DNA of 64,000 bases from Novosphingobium kaempferiae (GCF_021227995.1 NZ_CP089301.1:2790001-2854000); one strand, 5' to 3'. Positions 26,699 to 36,248 are shown, counted from the stretch's first letter. Translations and numbers: made by a program. Notes: generated by a model from the sequence alone, not told the origin.

Positions 26699-27765
26699 AA
26701 CTGGCCCTGGCAACCGACGCCTGGTTGCCGCAGGTCAACGGCGTCGTCCGCTCCCTCACTTCCACGGTAGACCACCTCACCCGGCGCGGGCATGCGGTGG
26801 AGACGATCACGCCCGATCGGTTCCTCACCCTGCCGATGCCCGGCTACGCCTCGATCCGGCTGGCGATGGCGCCGCGCTTCGGCGTGCGCCGGATGCTCGA
26901 CAAGGCCGCGCCAGAGATCGTCCACATCGCCACCGAAGGCCCGATCGGCTGGGCGGCGCGCGGCTGGTGCCTGTCGCGCGGGGTGCCGTTCACCTCGGCC
27001 TTCCACACCCGCTTCCCCGAATATGCGGCGGTGCGCACGGGACTCTCGGCGGAGTATTTCTGGCCGATCCTCCAGCGCTTCCATGCCGAGAGCCAGGCGG
27101 TGATGGTCTCCACCCGCAGTCTCGCGACCGAACTGACCGGGCGCGGCATCGGCCCGACGCGGGCATGGAGCCGCGGCATCGACCACGCGCTGTTCCGCCC
27201 CGACGGTTCGCGGCACCCGCAGATGGCCGCCCTCCCCGGCCCGGTTCTGCTCAACGTCGGCCGCGTCGCGCCGGAGAAGAACCTCGAAGCGTTTCTTTCG
27301 CTCGACACGCCCGGCAGCAAGGTCGTCGTCGGCGACGGTCCGGCGCTCGAAACGCTGCGCAAGCGCTATCCCGACGTGCTGTTCCTCGGCGCGCTTTCGG
27401 GTGAGGCACTCGCCTCGGCCTATCGCGCCGCCGACTGTTTCGTGTTCCCCAGCCTCACCGACACCTTCGGCCTCGTCGTGATCGAGGCGCTGGCCTGCGG
27501 CACGCCGGTCGCGGCTTTCCCGGTGACCGGCCCGGTCGACATCCTCGGCACCGATGGCCGGGGCGTGGATCATCGCGTCGGCTGGCCTGCGGGTGCGGTG
27601 GACGCCTCGCTGAAGGTCGCGGTGGAGACGGCGCTGACGGTGGAGCGCACCGACGCGGCGGCGCTGGGCTCGCTCTATTCATGGGAGCGCGCCACGGACC
27701 AGTTCCTCGCCGCCATAGAGGGTGCGCTGGAAGGCGCTGCGCGACCGTTGCTCAGCGCGGCCTGA
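26695..27765 (+). CDS. GT4-family glycosyltransferase
   Basis: 356 residues from a GTG overlapping the previous stop. The GT-B fold is indicated by KLALATDAWLPQVNGVVRSL at the start, NVGRVAPEKNLEAFL in the linker, and the nucleotide-sugar site S-L-T-D-T-F-G-L-V-V-I-E-A-L-A-C-G-T-P-V (E-x7-E-type). Similar to SqdX/MgtA-like glycolipid mannosyl- or glucosyltransferases. Together with the phosphoesterase it likely makes a membrane glycolipid (sphingomonads make glycosphingolipids), but the acceptor is not known. Confidence 0.88.
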   Translation: MKLALATDAWLPQVNGVVRSLTSTVDHLTRRGHAVETITPDRFLTLPMPGYASIRLAMAPRFGVRRMLDKAAPEIVHIATEGPIGWAARGWCLSRGVPFTSAFHTRFPEYAAVRTGLSAEYFWPILQRFHAESQAVMVSTRSLATELTGRGIGPTRAWSRGIDHALFRPDGSRHPQMAALPGPVLLNVGRVAPEKNLEAFLSLDTPGSKVVVGDGPALETLRKRYPDVLFLGALSGEALASAYRAADCFVFPSLTDTFGLVVIEALACGTPVAAFPVTGPVDILGTDGRGVDHRVGWPAGAVDASLKVAVETALTVERTDAAALGSLYSWERATDQFLAAIEGALEGAARPLLSAA

Positions 27766-27776
27766 TCGTCATCCCC

Positions 27777-27853
27777 TCGTCATTGCGAGCACCGCGAAGC
27801 AATCCACGGTCGGCCCACGACGCTGGATTGCTTCGCTGCGCTCGCAATGACGA
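27777..27853. repeat. Intergenic palindromic repeat, family A, copy 2
   Basis: 30-base arms (27777-27806 and 27824-27853), same core as copy 1 with a few differences (GAGCACCGCGAAGC versus GAGCGTAGCGAAGC). Lies between convergent genes. Confidence 0.9.
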
Positions 27854-27868
27854 ACGCTTTTTCAAGAT

Positions 27869-28675
27869 TCAGCGAAACCCCAGGCTGCGCGAAATCGCCG
27901 CCGCTTCGTCCTTCACCAGCCGCGCCAATTCCTCCAGCCGGTCGGTCGCCCGTGCGCTCGGCGCGGCGATGACGAGCGCGCCGACCACGCGCGCCGCAGC
28001 GTCGCGCACCACGGCGGCGGTGCCGGTCACGCCCTCCGCCGCCTGATCGACGGTCTGGGCATAGCCTTCCCCCCGCACCCGCTCCACGATCTGCGCCAAA
28101 GCCGCGCGCGCCGTCTCCGTCCCCGGAGCCAGCCGCGCGAGCGACACGCGCTTGAGGTAGGCTTCCACCGCCTCGGGCGAGCAGGTCGACAGCAGCGCGC
28201 GCCCGCCCGCCGTGGCGTAGAACGGCCGCCGGTCGCCGATCGAGACCGAATAGCGCACGACATTGCTGCTCTCGACCAGATCGACGTAAGTCACCATGTC
28301 GCCGTCGCTGTCGCCCACCGCCAGCAGCACCGTTTCGCCGCTGCGCGCGGCCAGCCGCCGCATCCCTTCGCGCACGAGGTCGGAGCTCTGCAGGCGCCGC
28401 CGCGCCTCGGTCAGCGCGCTGCCGAGGCCGAAGGCACCGGGGCCGAGCCGCCACGCGCCTTCGGTGGCCACCACCAGATCCTCGTCGGCAAGCCCCCGCA
28501 GCAGCGCCGCAAGACTGCTCTTGGGCGTTGCCAGTCGGCGGCTGAGATCGGCGAGCGAGACCGGCTCGTTGCTGGCGCAGAGCGCTTCGAGGAGCCGCAC
28601 GACGCGCGTCACCGATTGCGGCGATCCGCCCCGGCGCGCGTCTTCCGCCCCGTCCTTCTGCTCGTCCTCGATCAC
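27869..28675 (-). CDS. IclR-family transcriptional regulator
   Basis: 268 residues from a GTG. N-terminal winged helix (20-80: SVTRVVRLLEALCASNEPVSLADLSRRLATPKSSLAALLRGL) and the IclR ligand-binding domain after it, with the DRRPFYATAGGRALLS motif. It follows the LLM oxidoreductase by 7 bases on the same strand, so it probably controls that gene and itself. Effector unknown. Confidence 0.9.
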   Translation of the reverse strand: MIEDEQKDGAEDARRGGSPQSVTRVVRLLEALCASNEPVSLADLSRRLATPKSSLAALLRGLADEDLVVATEGAWRLGPGAFGLGSALTEARRRLQSSDLVREGMRRLAARSGETVLLAVGDSDGDMVTYVDLVESSNVVRYSVSIGDRRPFYATAGGRALLSTCSPEAVEAYLKRVSLARLAPGTETARAALAQIVERVRGEGYAQTVDQAAEGVTGTAAVVRDAAARVVGALVIAAPSARATDRLEELARLVKDEAAAISRSLGFR

Positions 28676-28682
28676 GCCGCTC

Positions 28683-29693
28683 TCACTGGAAATGCGGGAT
28701 CACCTCCCGCGCGAACAGCTTCGCATAAGCGAGGAAGCGCTCCGCCGGAAGGCCGGGCGGCATCATCATCGTGAATTGCTCGACCGGGGCCTTGTCCTGC
28801 AACCGCCGGAAATGGGCGACCGCCTCGTCCGGGGTCAGGATCTGGAGGATGCCGCTGGCCTTGAAGGCGTCGAGGCTCATCGGCTGGATCGCCGGATCGT
28901 CGAGCCCTATGGACTTGTCCTCGGCCATCCACGCGCCGTAGCTGTTGTTGACGTGGTGGAAGTAGGGCGCAAGCTCGTCCAGCGCCGCCGCCTTGTCCTC
29001 GGCGACGACCAGCATCAGGCCCTGTATCCAGATGCGCGCATCGGCGGGATCCTTGCCCTCGGCCACCAGCTTATCGCGGTAGAGCGGCCAGATTTCGGCG
29101 TTGCCGAAGTAGCCGTCGCCATGGCGCGCCACGCGCTCCATCGCCTTGGGCGCGAAGCCGCCGATGTAGAGCGGGATGTGCCCCCGGCTGGACAGCGGGC
29201 TGACTTTCGCGCCGGTGAGCGTGAAGAAGCGACCTTCGAAGTCCACCGTCTCGCCACCCCACAGGCGGCGCAGGACCGACAGGAACTCGTCGAACCGCGC
29301 GCCCCGCTTGGTGAAGTCGAGGCCGTGCGCGGCATATTCGCGTGCGCGATAGCCGATGGCGAGGCCGAGTTGGAGGCGCCCGCCGGTCAGGATGTCCAGC
29401 ACCGCGCAGTCCTCGGCGAAGCGCAGCGGTTCGTAGAGCGGGCCGAGCGCGATGCCGGTGCCCAGCCGCATCCGCTTCGTGCGGGCGGCGAGTGCGGCCA
29501 GCGTCACCAGCGGCGATGGCATGTAGCCGTCTTCGGCAAGGTGATGCTCGGGCACGAAGGCGCCGTCGAAGCCCAGCGCCTCGGTCTCGGCGATGACGTC
29601 GAGCGTTTCGGCATAGAGCGCTTCGGGCGGGCGGTGCCAGGACGCGGGATTGCGGAAATCGTAGAGGTAGCCGAAGCTCAACTTGCCGGTCAT
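28683..29693 (-). CDS. LLM-class flavin-dependent oxidoreductase
   Basis: 336 residues, bacterial luciferase-like TIM barrel: LGFDGAFVPEHHLAEDGY near 45, RLGTGIALGPLYEPLRFAEDCAVLDILTGGRLQLGLAIGYR around 80-120, and a C-terminal VAHFRRLQD region. Uses FMN or F420; substrate unknown. The VPEHH signature and G-x-G-Y-R motif are typical. Co-transcribed with an IclR regulator, a combination often found in degradation of sulfonates, nitriles or terpenoids. Confidence 0.88.
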   Translation of the reverse strand: MTGKLSFGYLYDFRNPASWHRPPEALYAETLDVIAETEALGFDGAFVPEHHLAEDGYMPSPLVTLAALAARTKRMRLGTGIALGPLYEPLRFAEDCAVLDILTGGRLQLGLAIGYRAREYAAHGLDFTKRGARFDEFLSVLRRLWGGETVDFEGRFFTLTGAKVSPLSSRGHIPLYIGGFAPKAMERVARHGDGYFGNAEIWPLYRDKLVAEGKDPADARIWIQGLMLVVAEDKAAALDELAPYFHHVNNSYGAWMAEDKSIGLDDPAIQPMSLDAFKASGILQILTPDEAVAHFRRLQDKAPVEQFTMMMPPGLPAERFLAYAKLFAREVIPHFQ

Positions 29694-29768
29694 GCGCCTG
29701 TCCCCGTCGCTCTTTGCGGCGAGACTAGAGGCAGCGGCGCACCCGGCAAGGCGCGGGGGCGATGACTG

Positions 29769-30125
29769 CTATCGGCTGTCGCTGCGACCGCGCGCCGCGC
29801 CCGCGAGGCTGTCCAGCGCGCGGGCCCGCATGTCGAGTTCGCGGGCTTCGGAGGGGCTGATGCCGTCGCTGGCGTAGCGCTCGGCAAGGGCGTCGGTTCG
29901 GCGGGCTTCCTTGCGGAAGGCCTTGGCCTCCCGCTTCGACAACTGCCCGGCGTCGCGCGCATCGTCGATGTTGCGGCGCGTCTCGCGCATTTCCGTGGCG
30001 TAGGGGCCGATTCCCGAGATGCCGGTCACGCGGTCGGACTGCGGCACCGGGGGGCCGACGATCTGCGCCCATGCCGTCGCGGGCGAGAGGGAGAGGAGGA
30101 CAAGCGGCAGCAGGCGCAGTGTCAT
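29769..30125 (-). CDS. Small secreted helical protein
   Basis: 118 residues. The signal peptide MTLRLLPLVLLSLSPATAWA is followed by a charged helical stretch (EMRETRRNIDDARDAGQLSKREAKAFRKEARRTD...ERY). I know no named family; similar periplasmic proteins occur in other sphingomonads. Role unknown. Confidence 0.7.
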   Translation of the reverse strand: MTLRLLPLVLLSLSPATAWAQIVGPPVPQSDRVTGISGIGPYATEMRETRRNIDDARDAGQLSKREAKAFRKEARRTDALAERYASDGISPSEARELDMRARALDSLAGAARGRSDSR

Positions 30126-30197
30126 CGGGCATTCTCCACGCAGGGAAAGTGCCCGGAATTCTGCGGATTTTCGATGAACGGGAGGTGAATGCGCCCC

Positions 30198-30527
30198 TCA
30201 GGCGCGGTGCGGCGCGAGCAGGATCACAGCGGCACCGAGGAGGCACAGAACTGCACCGAGCATGTCCCATCGGTCCGGTCGCACGCCCTCGGCCAGCCAC
30301 AGCCAGACCAGCGCCGAGGTGATGTAGATGCCGCCGTAGGCCGCATAGGCCCTCCCCGCCTGCGAGGTATCGACCAGCGTCAGCAGGTATGCGAAGAGGA
30401 CCAGCGACGTGCAGCCGGGGACCAGCCACCAGACCGGCTTGCCCATCCGCAGCCAGGCCCAGAACGCGAAGCAGCCCGCGATCTCGGCCAGCGCGGCGAG
30501 GACGTAGACGATGGCGGTGTGGATCAT
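30198..30527 (-). CDS. ynfA: YnfA/UPF0060 membrane protein
   Basis: 109 residues from the ATG at 30527, four membrane helices. Family motifs: [12 protein letters not shown] near the start and [12 protein letters not shown] near residue 60, then [18 protein letters not shown]. YnfA resembles small multidrug-resistance transporters; any efflux role is inferred. 10 bases after marC on the same strand. Confidence 0.9.
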   Translation of the reverse strand: MIHTAIVYVLAALAEIAGCFAFWAWLRMGKPVWWLVPGCTSLVLFAYLLTLVDTSQAGRAYAAYGGIYITSALVWLWLAEGVRPDRWDMLGAVLCLLGAAVILLAPHRA

Positions 30528-30537
30528 CTTCCGGCGA

Positions 30538-31164
30538 TCAGCCCGCCAGCAGCGTCGCCTTGACGCCATCGATGATGTACTGCGCGGCCAGCGCTGCCAG
30601 CAGGACGCCGAGCAGGCGGGTGATGACCGCCTCCACCTTGTCGCCCAGCACCTTCATCAGCGGTCCGGCGGCGGCGAGCGCGGCGAAGGCGAGCAGCATG
30701 ACCGCGATCATCGCGGCCAGGATCATCGCCGTCTGTTCCGGCCCATGCGCGCGGCTGGTCAGCAGCATCATCGTCGCGATGGAGCCCGGCCCGGCCAGCA
30801 TCGGCATCGCCATCGGGAAGACCGAGACGTCCTCAACCTCGGGCGTCGCCTTGACCTTCTCGGCGCGCTCCTCGCGGCGCTGGGTGCGCTTTTCGAAGAC
30901 CATGTCGATGGCGATCATGAACAGCATGATGCCGCCCGCGATGCGGAAGGCGTCGAGTTCGATGTGCAGCGCACCGAGCAGCGCCTTGCCGAACAGGGCG
31001 AAGACGACGAGGATGATCGAGGCGATCACGCAGGCGCGGGTCGCCATGGACACCGCCTGCGCGCGGCTCGCCCCGGCGGAGAGCCCGGCGTAGATCGGCG
31101 CGCAGCCCGGCGGATCGATGACGACGAAGAGGGTGACGAAGGCGCTCAGGAAAAGTTCGTACAT
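30538..31164 (-). CDS. MarC-family integral membrane protein
   Basis: 208 residues, six membrane segments, with [19 protein letters not shown] and [19 protein letters not shown], the two half-repeats characteristic of MarC. MarC was linked to antibiotic resistance but later shown dispensable in E. coli. Part of a run of same-strand genes (yggT-folD-31.2 kb gene-marC-ynfA). Confidence 0.93.
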   Translation of the reverse strand: MYELFLSAFVTLFVVIDPPGCAPIYAGLSAGASRAQAVSMATRACVIASIILVVFALFGKALLGALHIELDAFRIAGGIMLFMIAIDMVFEKRTQRREERAEKVKATPEVEDVSVFPMAMPMLAGPGSIATMMLLTSRAHGPEQTAMILAAMIAVMLLAFAALAAAGPLMKVLGDKVEAVITRLLGVLLAALAAQYIIDGVKATLLAG

Positions 31165-31174
31165 GAACAGGACT

Positions 31175-31870
31175 CTAGCCTGCCGGAGTCACCTTGTCCT
31201 CAACGATCGGCACGAATTGTGTGCCATCCCACAACTCCACACGCACACTGCGCGCATCGTTGCTGCCCAGCACCGTCACGTTCCAGCGCAAGGTGCCGTC
31301 CATGGAGTTGCCGCCGGTGAAGGTGCGCGCGTCGGCGGGGGGCGTCGCCTGCCCCGGCGCATTGGGGCGATGGCCGCACTGCGCGACCTTGGCGGTGAGC
31401 ATGTCGGGCTCGGGCAGCGCGCTCTTCAGCGTGTCGCCGTGGTCGAGCACCCAGCGGTACTCGCCCTTCTTCTGGCGCTTCCAGATCGTCGTGTACCAGC
31501 CGACCGAGCCGTCCGGCCGCTGCCACGCGCCCTTGGTGACGCCCAGCGTCCCGTCGCAGCTCATCCAGACCTGATAGGGCTGCCACTGCACCGGCGCGGG
31601 CGGATTTTCCTGCTTCTTGAGCCAGTCCTTCGCCTGCACTTCCTGCGGCACGAACATGATGGCGGTATCGTCGGCGAACTCGCGGAAGGCGGTCCACTGG
31701 CCCTTCTCGCGTGCCATGCGGGCGAAGGCGATCTCCTCCGCCACGAGGCCGCTGGGATTGGCGGTGCCCGCACCGGGCGGGAACATGCCTCGGCCACGCG
31801 GCCGCGCATCGGTCTGGAACGGGGCGACGAGCATCGCCGCCATGACCAGACCGAGCGCGATTCTCTTCAA
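31175..31870 (-). CDS. Exported protein of unknown function
   Basis: 231 residues from the TTG at 31870, which overlaps the folD stop (TTGA). A signal peptide ([22 protein letters not shown]) is followed by a mature domain with [53 protein letters not shown]. The pattern is like the SnoaL/NTF2-like (DUF4440) proteins, with Trp-rich strands, but I am not certain. Likely periplasmic. Confidence 0.75.
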   Translation of the reverse strand: MKRIALGLVMAAMLVAPFQTDARPRGRGMFPPGAGTANPSGLVAEEIAFARMAREKGQWTAFREFADDTAIMFVPQEVQAKDWLKKQENPPAPVQWQPYQVWMSCDGTLGVTKGAWQRPDGSVGWYTTIWKRQKKGEYRWVLDHGDTLKSALPEPDMLTAKVAQCGHRPNAPGQATPPADARTFTGGNSMDGTLRWNVTVLGSNDARSVRVELWDGTQFVPIVEDKVTPAG

Positions 31871-32757
31871 AGGGCAGCCTCGTCGAAGGCCAGCCCGGCG
31901 TTGCGGTGCGCGGCGACCACGGTGTTGCGCAGCAGCACGGCGATGGTCATCGGGCCGACGCCGCCGGGAACCGGCGTGATCGCGCCTGCGACTTCGGCGG
32001 CCGAGGCATAGTCGACATCGCCGACCAGCTTCGTCTTGCCCTCTTCGGCGGCGGGGACGCGGTTGATGCCCACGTCGATCACGGTGGCGCCGGGCTTGAG
32101 CCAGTCCCCCTTGACCATTTCCGGGCGGCCAACGGCGGCGACGACGATGTCGGCGCGGCGCACGACCTCGGGCAGATCCTTCGTGCGGCTGTGCGCGACC
32201 GTGACCGTGCAGCTTTCGGCGATCAGCAGCTGCGCCATCGGCTTGCCGACGATGTTCGAGCGCCCGATCACCACCGCGTCGAGGCCCGACAGCGAGCCCA
32301 GCCGGTCCTTCAGCAGCATCACGCAGCCCAGCGGCGTGCAGGGCACGAAGCCCGGAAGGCCCGTCGCCAGACGGCCGACGTTGACGACGTGGAAGCCGTC
32401 GACGTCCTTGTCCGGGTTGATCGTGGCGATCACCTTCTGCTCGTTCATGTGCGCGGGCAGCGGCAGCTGGACGAGGATGCCGTCCACCGCCGGGTCGTCG
32501 TTCAGCTGCTGCACCAGCGCGAGCAGATCCGCCTCGGACGTATCGGCGGGCAGCTTGTGCTCGAAGCTGTTCATGCCGCAGGCCACGGTCTGCTTGCCCT
32601 TGTTGCGCACGTAGACCTGGCTGGCCGGGTCTTCGCCCACCAGCACCACCGCGAGGCCCGCCTTGCGGCCGGTCTTCGCCTCGAAGCCCACCGCCGCCGT
32701 GGCGACGCGGGCGCGCAGGCCCTCCGCGAAGGCCTTTCCGTCGATCACCTGAGCCAT
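31867..32757 (-). CDS. folD: Bifunctional methylene-THF dehydrogenase/cyclohydrolase
   Basis: Interconverts methylene-, methenyl- and 10-formyl-tetrahydrofolate. 296 residues from the ATG at 32757, whose first base is the T of the yggT stop (TGATG); a GTG at 32760 is possible. The catalytic motif [10 protein letters not shown] with Tyr and Lys is near residue 50, then [29 protein letters not shown] (NADP site) and [12 protein letters not shown]. Confidence 0.97.
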   Translation of the reverse strand: MAQVIDGKAFAEGLRARVATAAVGFEAKTGRKAGLAVVLVGEDPASQVYVRNKGKQTVACGMNSFEHKLPADTSEADLLALVQQLNDDPAVDGILVQLPLPAHMNEQKVIATINPDKDVDGFHVVNVGRLATGLPGFVPCTPLGCVMLLKDRLGSLSGLDAVVIGRSNIVGKPMAQLLIAESCTVTVAHSRTKDLPEVVRRADIVVAAVGRPEMVKGDWLKPGATVIDVGINRVPAAEEGKTKLVGDVDYASAAEVAGAITPVPGGVGPMTIAVLLRNTVVAAHRNAGLAFDEAAL

Positions 32758-33050
32758 CACATGTAGGCCCGTGCGAGGTTGCCGACGATGATCTGCAGGA
32801 TCGTCAGGCCGATGATGAGCACCATCGGCGAGAAGTCGATCGCGCCGGTGTTCGGCATGATGCGCCGGATCGGCTTCAGCATCGGTTCGAGGATCGCATT
32901 CAGCGCGGTGTAGACCGCCGCGACGAACTGGTTGTGCATGTTGACCACGTTGAACGCGATCAGCAGGCCCAGCACGAACTGCACGATCACCACGAAGACG
33001 ATGATGTTAATGAGATAATCGAGGATCTGGTAGAGGGTGAGGAACAGCAA
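32757..33050 (-). CDS. YggT-family membrane protein
   Basis: 97 residues from a TTG at 33050, chosen because AAGGAG lies 6 bases upstream; the GTG at 33074 lacks such a site. Two hydrophobic halves ([24 protein letters not shown] and [20 protein letters not shown]) with the [11 protein letters not shown] motif between them, as in YggT/YlmG. Linked to cell division or osmotic stress in other organisms. Overlaps folD by one base. Confidence 0.9.
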   Translation of the reverse strand: MLFLTLYQILDYLINIIVFVVIVQFVLGLLIAFNVVNMHNQFVAAVYTALNAILEPMLKPIRRIMPNTGAIDFSPMVLIIGLTILQIIVGNLARAYM

Positions 33051-33190
33051 CGCCGGCTCCTTGGATGCTTGCACGCACGCGGATTGCGCCGCGACAGATT
33101 ATGCGCGCGCTGATAGCCGAGCATGCCGCACCGCCGCAAGGGCGCGTCTGCGGGAGATCGACGCGGATCGACGGAAGTCGCCGCCCACAT

Positions 33191-33266
33191 CGTCATTGCG
33201 AGCGCAGCGAAGCAATCCGGCAATGCGCAAACCGCCGTGGATTGCTTCGCTACGCTCGCAATGACG
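33191..33266. repeat. Intergenic palindromic repeat, family A, copy 3
   Basis: 28-base arms (33191-33218, 33239-33266), same core as copies 1 and 2 (ATTGCGAGCGCAGCGAAGCA). Confidence 0.9.
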
Positions 33267-33289
33267 GAGGGTGGCGCGCGCGGCGGGGG

Positions 33290-33400
33290 CTTCGACAAGC
33301 TCAGCCTGAGCGGGTGTGGAAGTGATCTTCCGAACTGGCACAGGTCGAGCGGAATTGAGAGGTTGTTACACCAACCCCGCTCACCCTGAGCTTGTCGAAG
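33290..33400. repeat. Intergenic palindromic repeat, family B, copy 1
   Basis: Arms CTTCGACAAGCTCAGCCTGA (33290 onward) and CACCCTGAGCTTGTCGAAG (to 33400) are about 25 bases long with one or two mismatches. The ~60-base interior contains GAGAGGTTGTTAC, also present in copy 2 at 35068-35139. Confidence 0.9.
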
Positions 33401-33427
33401 GGTCACGCACGGCCCTCCGACCAACAA

Positions 33428-33982
33428 TCACTGCGTCAGCGTCGAAGTCCGCTCGATCCGCCAGTTCAGCTGGTTGTCGCTCGCCCCCGGAACGTCGTTC
33501 ACGCGGCGCAGGACGATGGTGCCGCGCTTCGACGGACGACCGTCGCCGAAATCGACGACGATGGGCGCCTCGTAATAGAGCGAGCCCGCCGCGCCTTCCA
33601 TGTCGCCCTTGCCGATCGCGAGGCGCGGCCCCTTCTGGCTGCCGAGCTGCTGTTCGAGCTTCGCGGGCGTCATCTGCGCATCGAGGCTCCAGGCATCCGC
33701 CGCCGCCGACCAGTCGCCCGCGCGCACGGCGCTGACATAGTAGCGCAGCAGGCGTTCGGGATCGCGGCGCTCGGTCAGGGCGCCGGCATCGAGGTTGCTG
33801 TTGGCAACAGCGGGCGCGCCGGTGGCGTCGCCGACGGGGCCTGCATCGACCACCGCATCGGTCGAATCCACCTCGGCGCTGGCGCTTTCGAGCACGGCCG
33901 GATCCTCGCCCGCCTTGCCGCAGGCAGCGAGCGCGAGGAGCGAGCCCGAAAGAATGATGGCGAGTGCGGCCTTGGTGCGCAT
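33428..33982 (-). CDS. Lipoprotein of unknown function
   Basis: 184 residues; signal and lipobox MRTKAALAIILSGSLLALAAC with Cys21. Then an acidic Ala/Asp/Ser linker (residues 25-65) and a C-terminal domain with RDPERLLRYYVSAVRAGDWSAAADAW and RRVNDVPGASDNQLNWRIERT. No named family recognised; occurs, by its layout, as an outer-membrane lipoprotein. Separated from argB by 62 bases and on the same strand. Confidence 0.78.
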   Translation of the reverse strand: MRTKAALAIILSGSLLALAACGKAGEDPAVLESASAEVDSTDAVVDAGPVGDATGAPAVANSNLDAGALTERRDPERLLRYYVSAVRAGDWSAAADAWSLDAQMTPAKLEQQLGSQKGPRLAIGKGDMEGAAGSLYYEAPIVVDFGDGRPSKRGTIVLRRVNDVPGASDNQLNWRIERTSTLTQ

Positions 33983-34044
33983 TGGGTTCGAGACGCCTTT
34001 CAGTACTTCACTATCCCCCTGGAAACATTCGCCGCAGGGTGGTT

Positions 34045-34944
34045 TCAGCCCGCCCGGATGAGGGTGCCGGCGCCTTCCTGCGTGAATATTTCCAGCAACA
34101 TGGCATGCGAAACCCGTCCGTCAAGGACGACCGCCGCCTCGCACCCAGCCTCGACCGCGTGGATGCAGGTTTCCAGCTTGGGGATCATGCCGCCCGAGAT
34201 CGTGCCGTCGGCCTTCAGCCCCTCGATTGCCGCCGGGGTGAGGTCGGTCATCAGCTGGCCCTGCTTGTCGAGCACGCCGGGCACGTCGGTCAGCAGGAAC
34301 AGACGCGATGCACCGAGCGCCGCGGCGATGGAGCCCGCCATCGTGTCGGCGTTGACGTTGTAGGTGCCGCCGTCCGGACCCGCCGCGATCGGCGCGATCA
34401 CCGGGATCATCCCTGCGCCCGAGATCGTCTCGATCACGCGCGTATCGATGTGCTCCGGCTCGCCCACGAAGCCGAGGTCCACGACCTGCTCGATCAGGCT
34501 GTCGGGATCCTTCTTGGTGCGCTGCACCTTGCGGGCCGTGACCATGCCGCCGTCCTTGCCGGAGACGCCCATCGCCTTGCCGCCCGCCTTGGCGATCCAG
34601 CCGACGATTTCCTTGTTGATCGCGCCCGACAGGACCATTTCCGCCACTTCGGCGGTCGCCTTGTCGGTGACGCGCAACCCGTCGATGAACTGGCTCTCGA
34701 CGCCGACCTTCTTGAGCATGGCGCCGATCTGCGGCCCGCCGCCGTGGACGACCACGACGTTGATGCCCACGGCCTTCAGCAGCACCACGTCCTCGGCGAA
34801 GTCCACCGCCTTCTCGGGATCGCCCATGGCGTGACCGCCGTACTTCACCACGAACGTGCGCCCGGCATATCGCTGCATGTAGGGCAGCGCATCGACGAGG
34901 GTTTCGGCCTTGGCCAGCAGGGCGGGATGGTGCGGATTCGACAT
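34045..34944 (-). CDS. argB: Acetylglutamate kinase
   Basis: Second step of arginine synthesis. 299 residues. Amino-acid-kinase motifs: VVKYGGHAM near 33, [12 protein letters not shown] near 64, [46 protein letters not shown], and [19 protein letters not shown] near 255. The N-terminal extension of ~25 residues is typical for arginine-inhibited hexameric NAGK, so feedback inhibition by arginine is expected. Confidence 0.97.
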   Translation of the reverse strand: MSNPHHPALLAKAETLVDALPYMQRYAGRTFVVKYGGHAMGDPEKAVDFAEDVVLLKAVGINVVVVHGGGPQIGAMLKKVGVESQFIDGLRVTDKATAEVAEMVLSGAINKEIVGWIAKAGGKAMGVSGKDGGMVTARKVQRTKKDPDSLIEQVVDLGFVGEPEHIDTRVIETISGAGMIPVIAPIAAGPDGGTYNVNADTMAGSIAAALGASRLFLLTDVPGVLDKQGQLMTDLTPAAIEGLKADGTISGGMIPKLETCIHAVEAGCEAAVVLDGRVSHAMLLEIFTQEGAGTLIRAG

Positions 34945-35067
34945 GGGGCCGCTATTACGCCCCCGCGCGCAATTTTGAACCCGCTTTTAGATGAATTTTC
35001 GGTGCAATCGTGCGGTTTGACGCCGGGTGGGACAAAATGTCCATCCGCTGGCGCCAGCCTGCATCGG

Positions 35068-35139
35068 CTTCGACAGGCTCAGCCTGAGCGGATTGGAGAG
35101 GTTGTTACCCTGACCCCGCTCACCCTGAGCTTGTCGAAG
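35068..35139. repeat. Intergenic palindromic repeat, family B, copy 2
   Basis: Arms CTTCGACAGGCTCAGCCTGA (35068 onward) and CACCCTGAGCTTGTCGAAG (ending 35139). Shares the internal GAGAGGTTGTTAC with copy 1. Ends two bases before the stop codon of the following gene. Confidence 0.9.
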
Positions 35140-35141
35140 GG

Positions 35142-35792
35142 TCAGGCGTCCAGCCTGCGGCCCAGCTTTACGAAGAACCAGATGAACGGCGGCACCATGA
35201 TCGTCGAGAGCACCAGCTTCGAGATGATCTGGCCCTCCATGATCTGCACGATCGGCAGACCCGTGCCCGCGAAGGAGATGGTGATGAACAGCACCGTGTC
35301 GATCACCTGCGACAGCATCGAGGCGATCCATGCGCGCACCAGCAGCAGGCGCCCGCCCTTCTGCGACAGCTTCGAGAAGATCAGCACGTTCAGCGTCTGC
35401 GACACGCCGTAGGAGATCAGCCCCGCGAACTGCATCCGCGCGCCCTGCCCCAGCAGGCGGGCATAAGCCTCCTGATCGGTCCAGAACGATGCGGGCGGGA
35501 CGACGTGGATCACGAATGTCAGCAGAAGCATCGAGACGATCAGCGGGATGAACCCGAAGCGGACCAGCCTGTTCGCCGTCGCGGTGCCGTGCAGCTCAGC
35601 CACCGCGCTCGACAGCACGACCAGCAGCAGGAAAGCGAAGATCCCCGATTCCACCGCCAGGTCGCCCAGCACCGGCCAGTGGCCGAGCGAGGCCAGCTTG
35701 GTCCCCAGCACGCCCGCCAGCACGACGAGGCCACCGTAGAGCAGCGAAAACACGAAAAGCGAGCGGGTGATGACGGGAGCCGGACGATCCAT
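35142..35792 (-). CDS. Queuosine precursor transporter (YhhQ-type)
   Basis: 216 residues from the ATG at 35792 with about six membrane helices. Family pattern: LVVLAGVLGTKLASLG...VESGIFAFLLLVVLSSAVAELHG, FAGLISYGVSQTLNVLIFSKL and the SMLSQVIDTVLFITISF segment. YhhQ/COG1738 imports preQ0 or queuine for tRNA modification. The upstream in-frame Met at 35912 would run into the divergent gene and was rejected. Confidence 0.88.
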   Translation of the reverse strand: MDRPAPVITRSLFVFSLLYGGLVVLAGVLGTKLASLGHWPVLGDLAVESGIFAFLLLVVLSSAVAELHGTATANRLVRFGFIPLIVSMLLLTFVIHVVPPASFWTDQEAYARLLGQGARMQFAGLISYGVSQTLNVLIFSKLSQKGGRLLLVRAWIASMLSQVIDTVLFITISFAGTGLPIVQIMEGQIISKLVLSTIMVPPFIWFFVKLGRRLDA

Positions 35793-35852
35793 CGGCCTCC
35801 TGTAACGGGCAAAGCGCCATTGCACTAGGGGCGTGGAGAAAATGCGGGACGA

Positions 35853-36248
35853 ATGCTGTTCGCGTCTCTTTTGATCGGTGGCGTGGTAAAGCGGCGCGAT
35901 CGCGAGTGGCATCCACGCCTGATCATATGCGGGATGGCAGCTATCATGGGCCCTTCATTTGGAAGGCTGCTGCCCGCCCCATTGCTGATGTATTCGATGC
36001 TGACGGCAGTCTTCATTGGTATGATCGCATTTCCGGTGGCGGGCATTGTGCGAGACAAACGCCGCTACGGGAAGGTGCATCCCGCGTGGTGGCTGGGCCT
36101 TGCTTCAATCCTGCTTTTACAACTGGCCACTGAGACATTGGGCCGCGGTCCGATCGCCGCGTCAATCTATGAGCATGTGGTAATCGGAACACCCGGAGCG
36201 CGCGTCCCGCCGCTTATCTATCAATCCCCGCCGTTCCCGACTAGCTAA
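35853..36248 (+). pseudogene. Truncated C-terminal half of a membrane protein
   Basis: 131 residues with three hydrophobic stretches. The sequence FASLLIGGVVKRRDREWHPRLIICGMAAIMGPSFGRL corresponds to the middle of a ~210-220-residue family in proteobacteria that is usually opened by several more helices (my recollection of the family pattern, not a search). No upstream part is present because the divergent YhhQ-type gene starts 60 bases away. It is probably a remnant cut off at a recombination point, though it still has an open frame with ATG. Confidence 0.5.

Larger units (their letters stand above)
33051..33427. other. Repeat-filled intergenic region
   Basis: 377 bases upstream of yggT without a gene. 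They hold a complete copy of repeat family A (33191-33266) and one of family B (33290-33400), one directly after the other. Confidence 0.85.
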
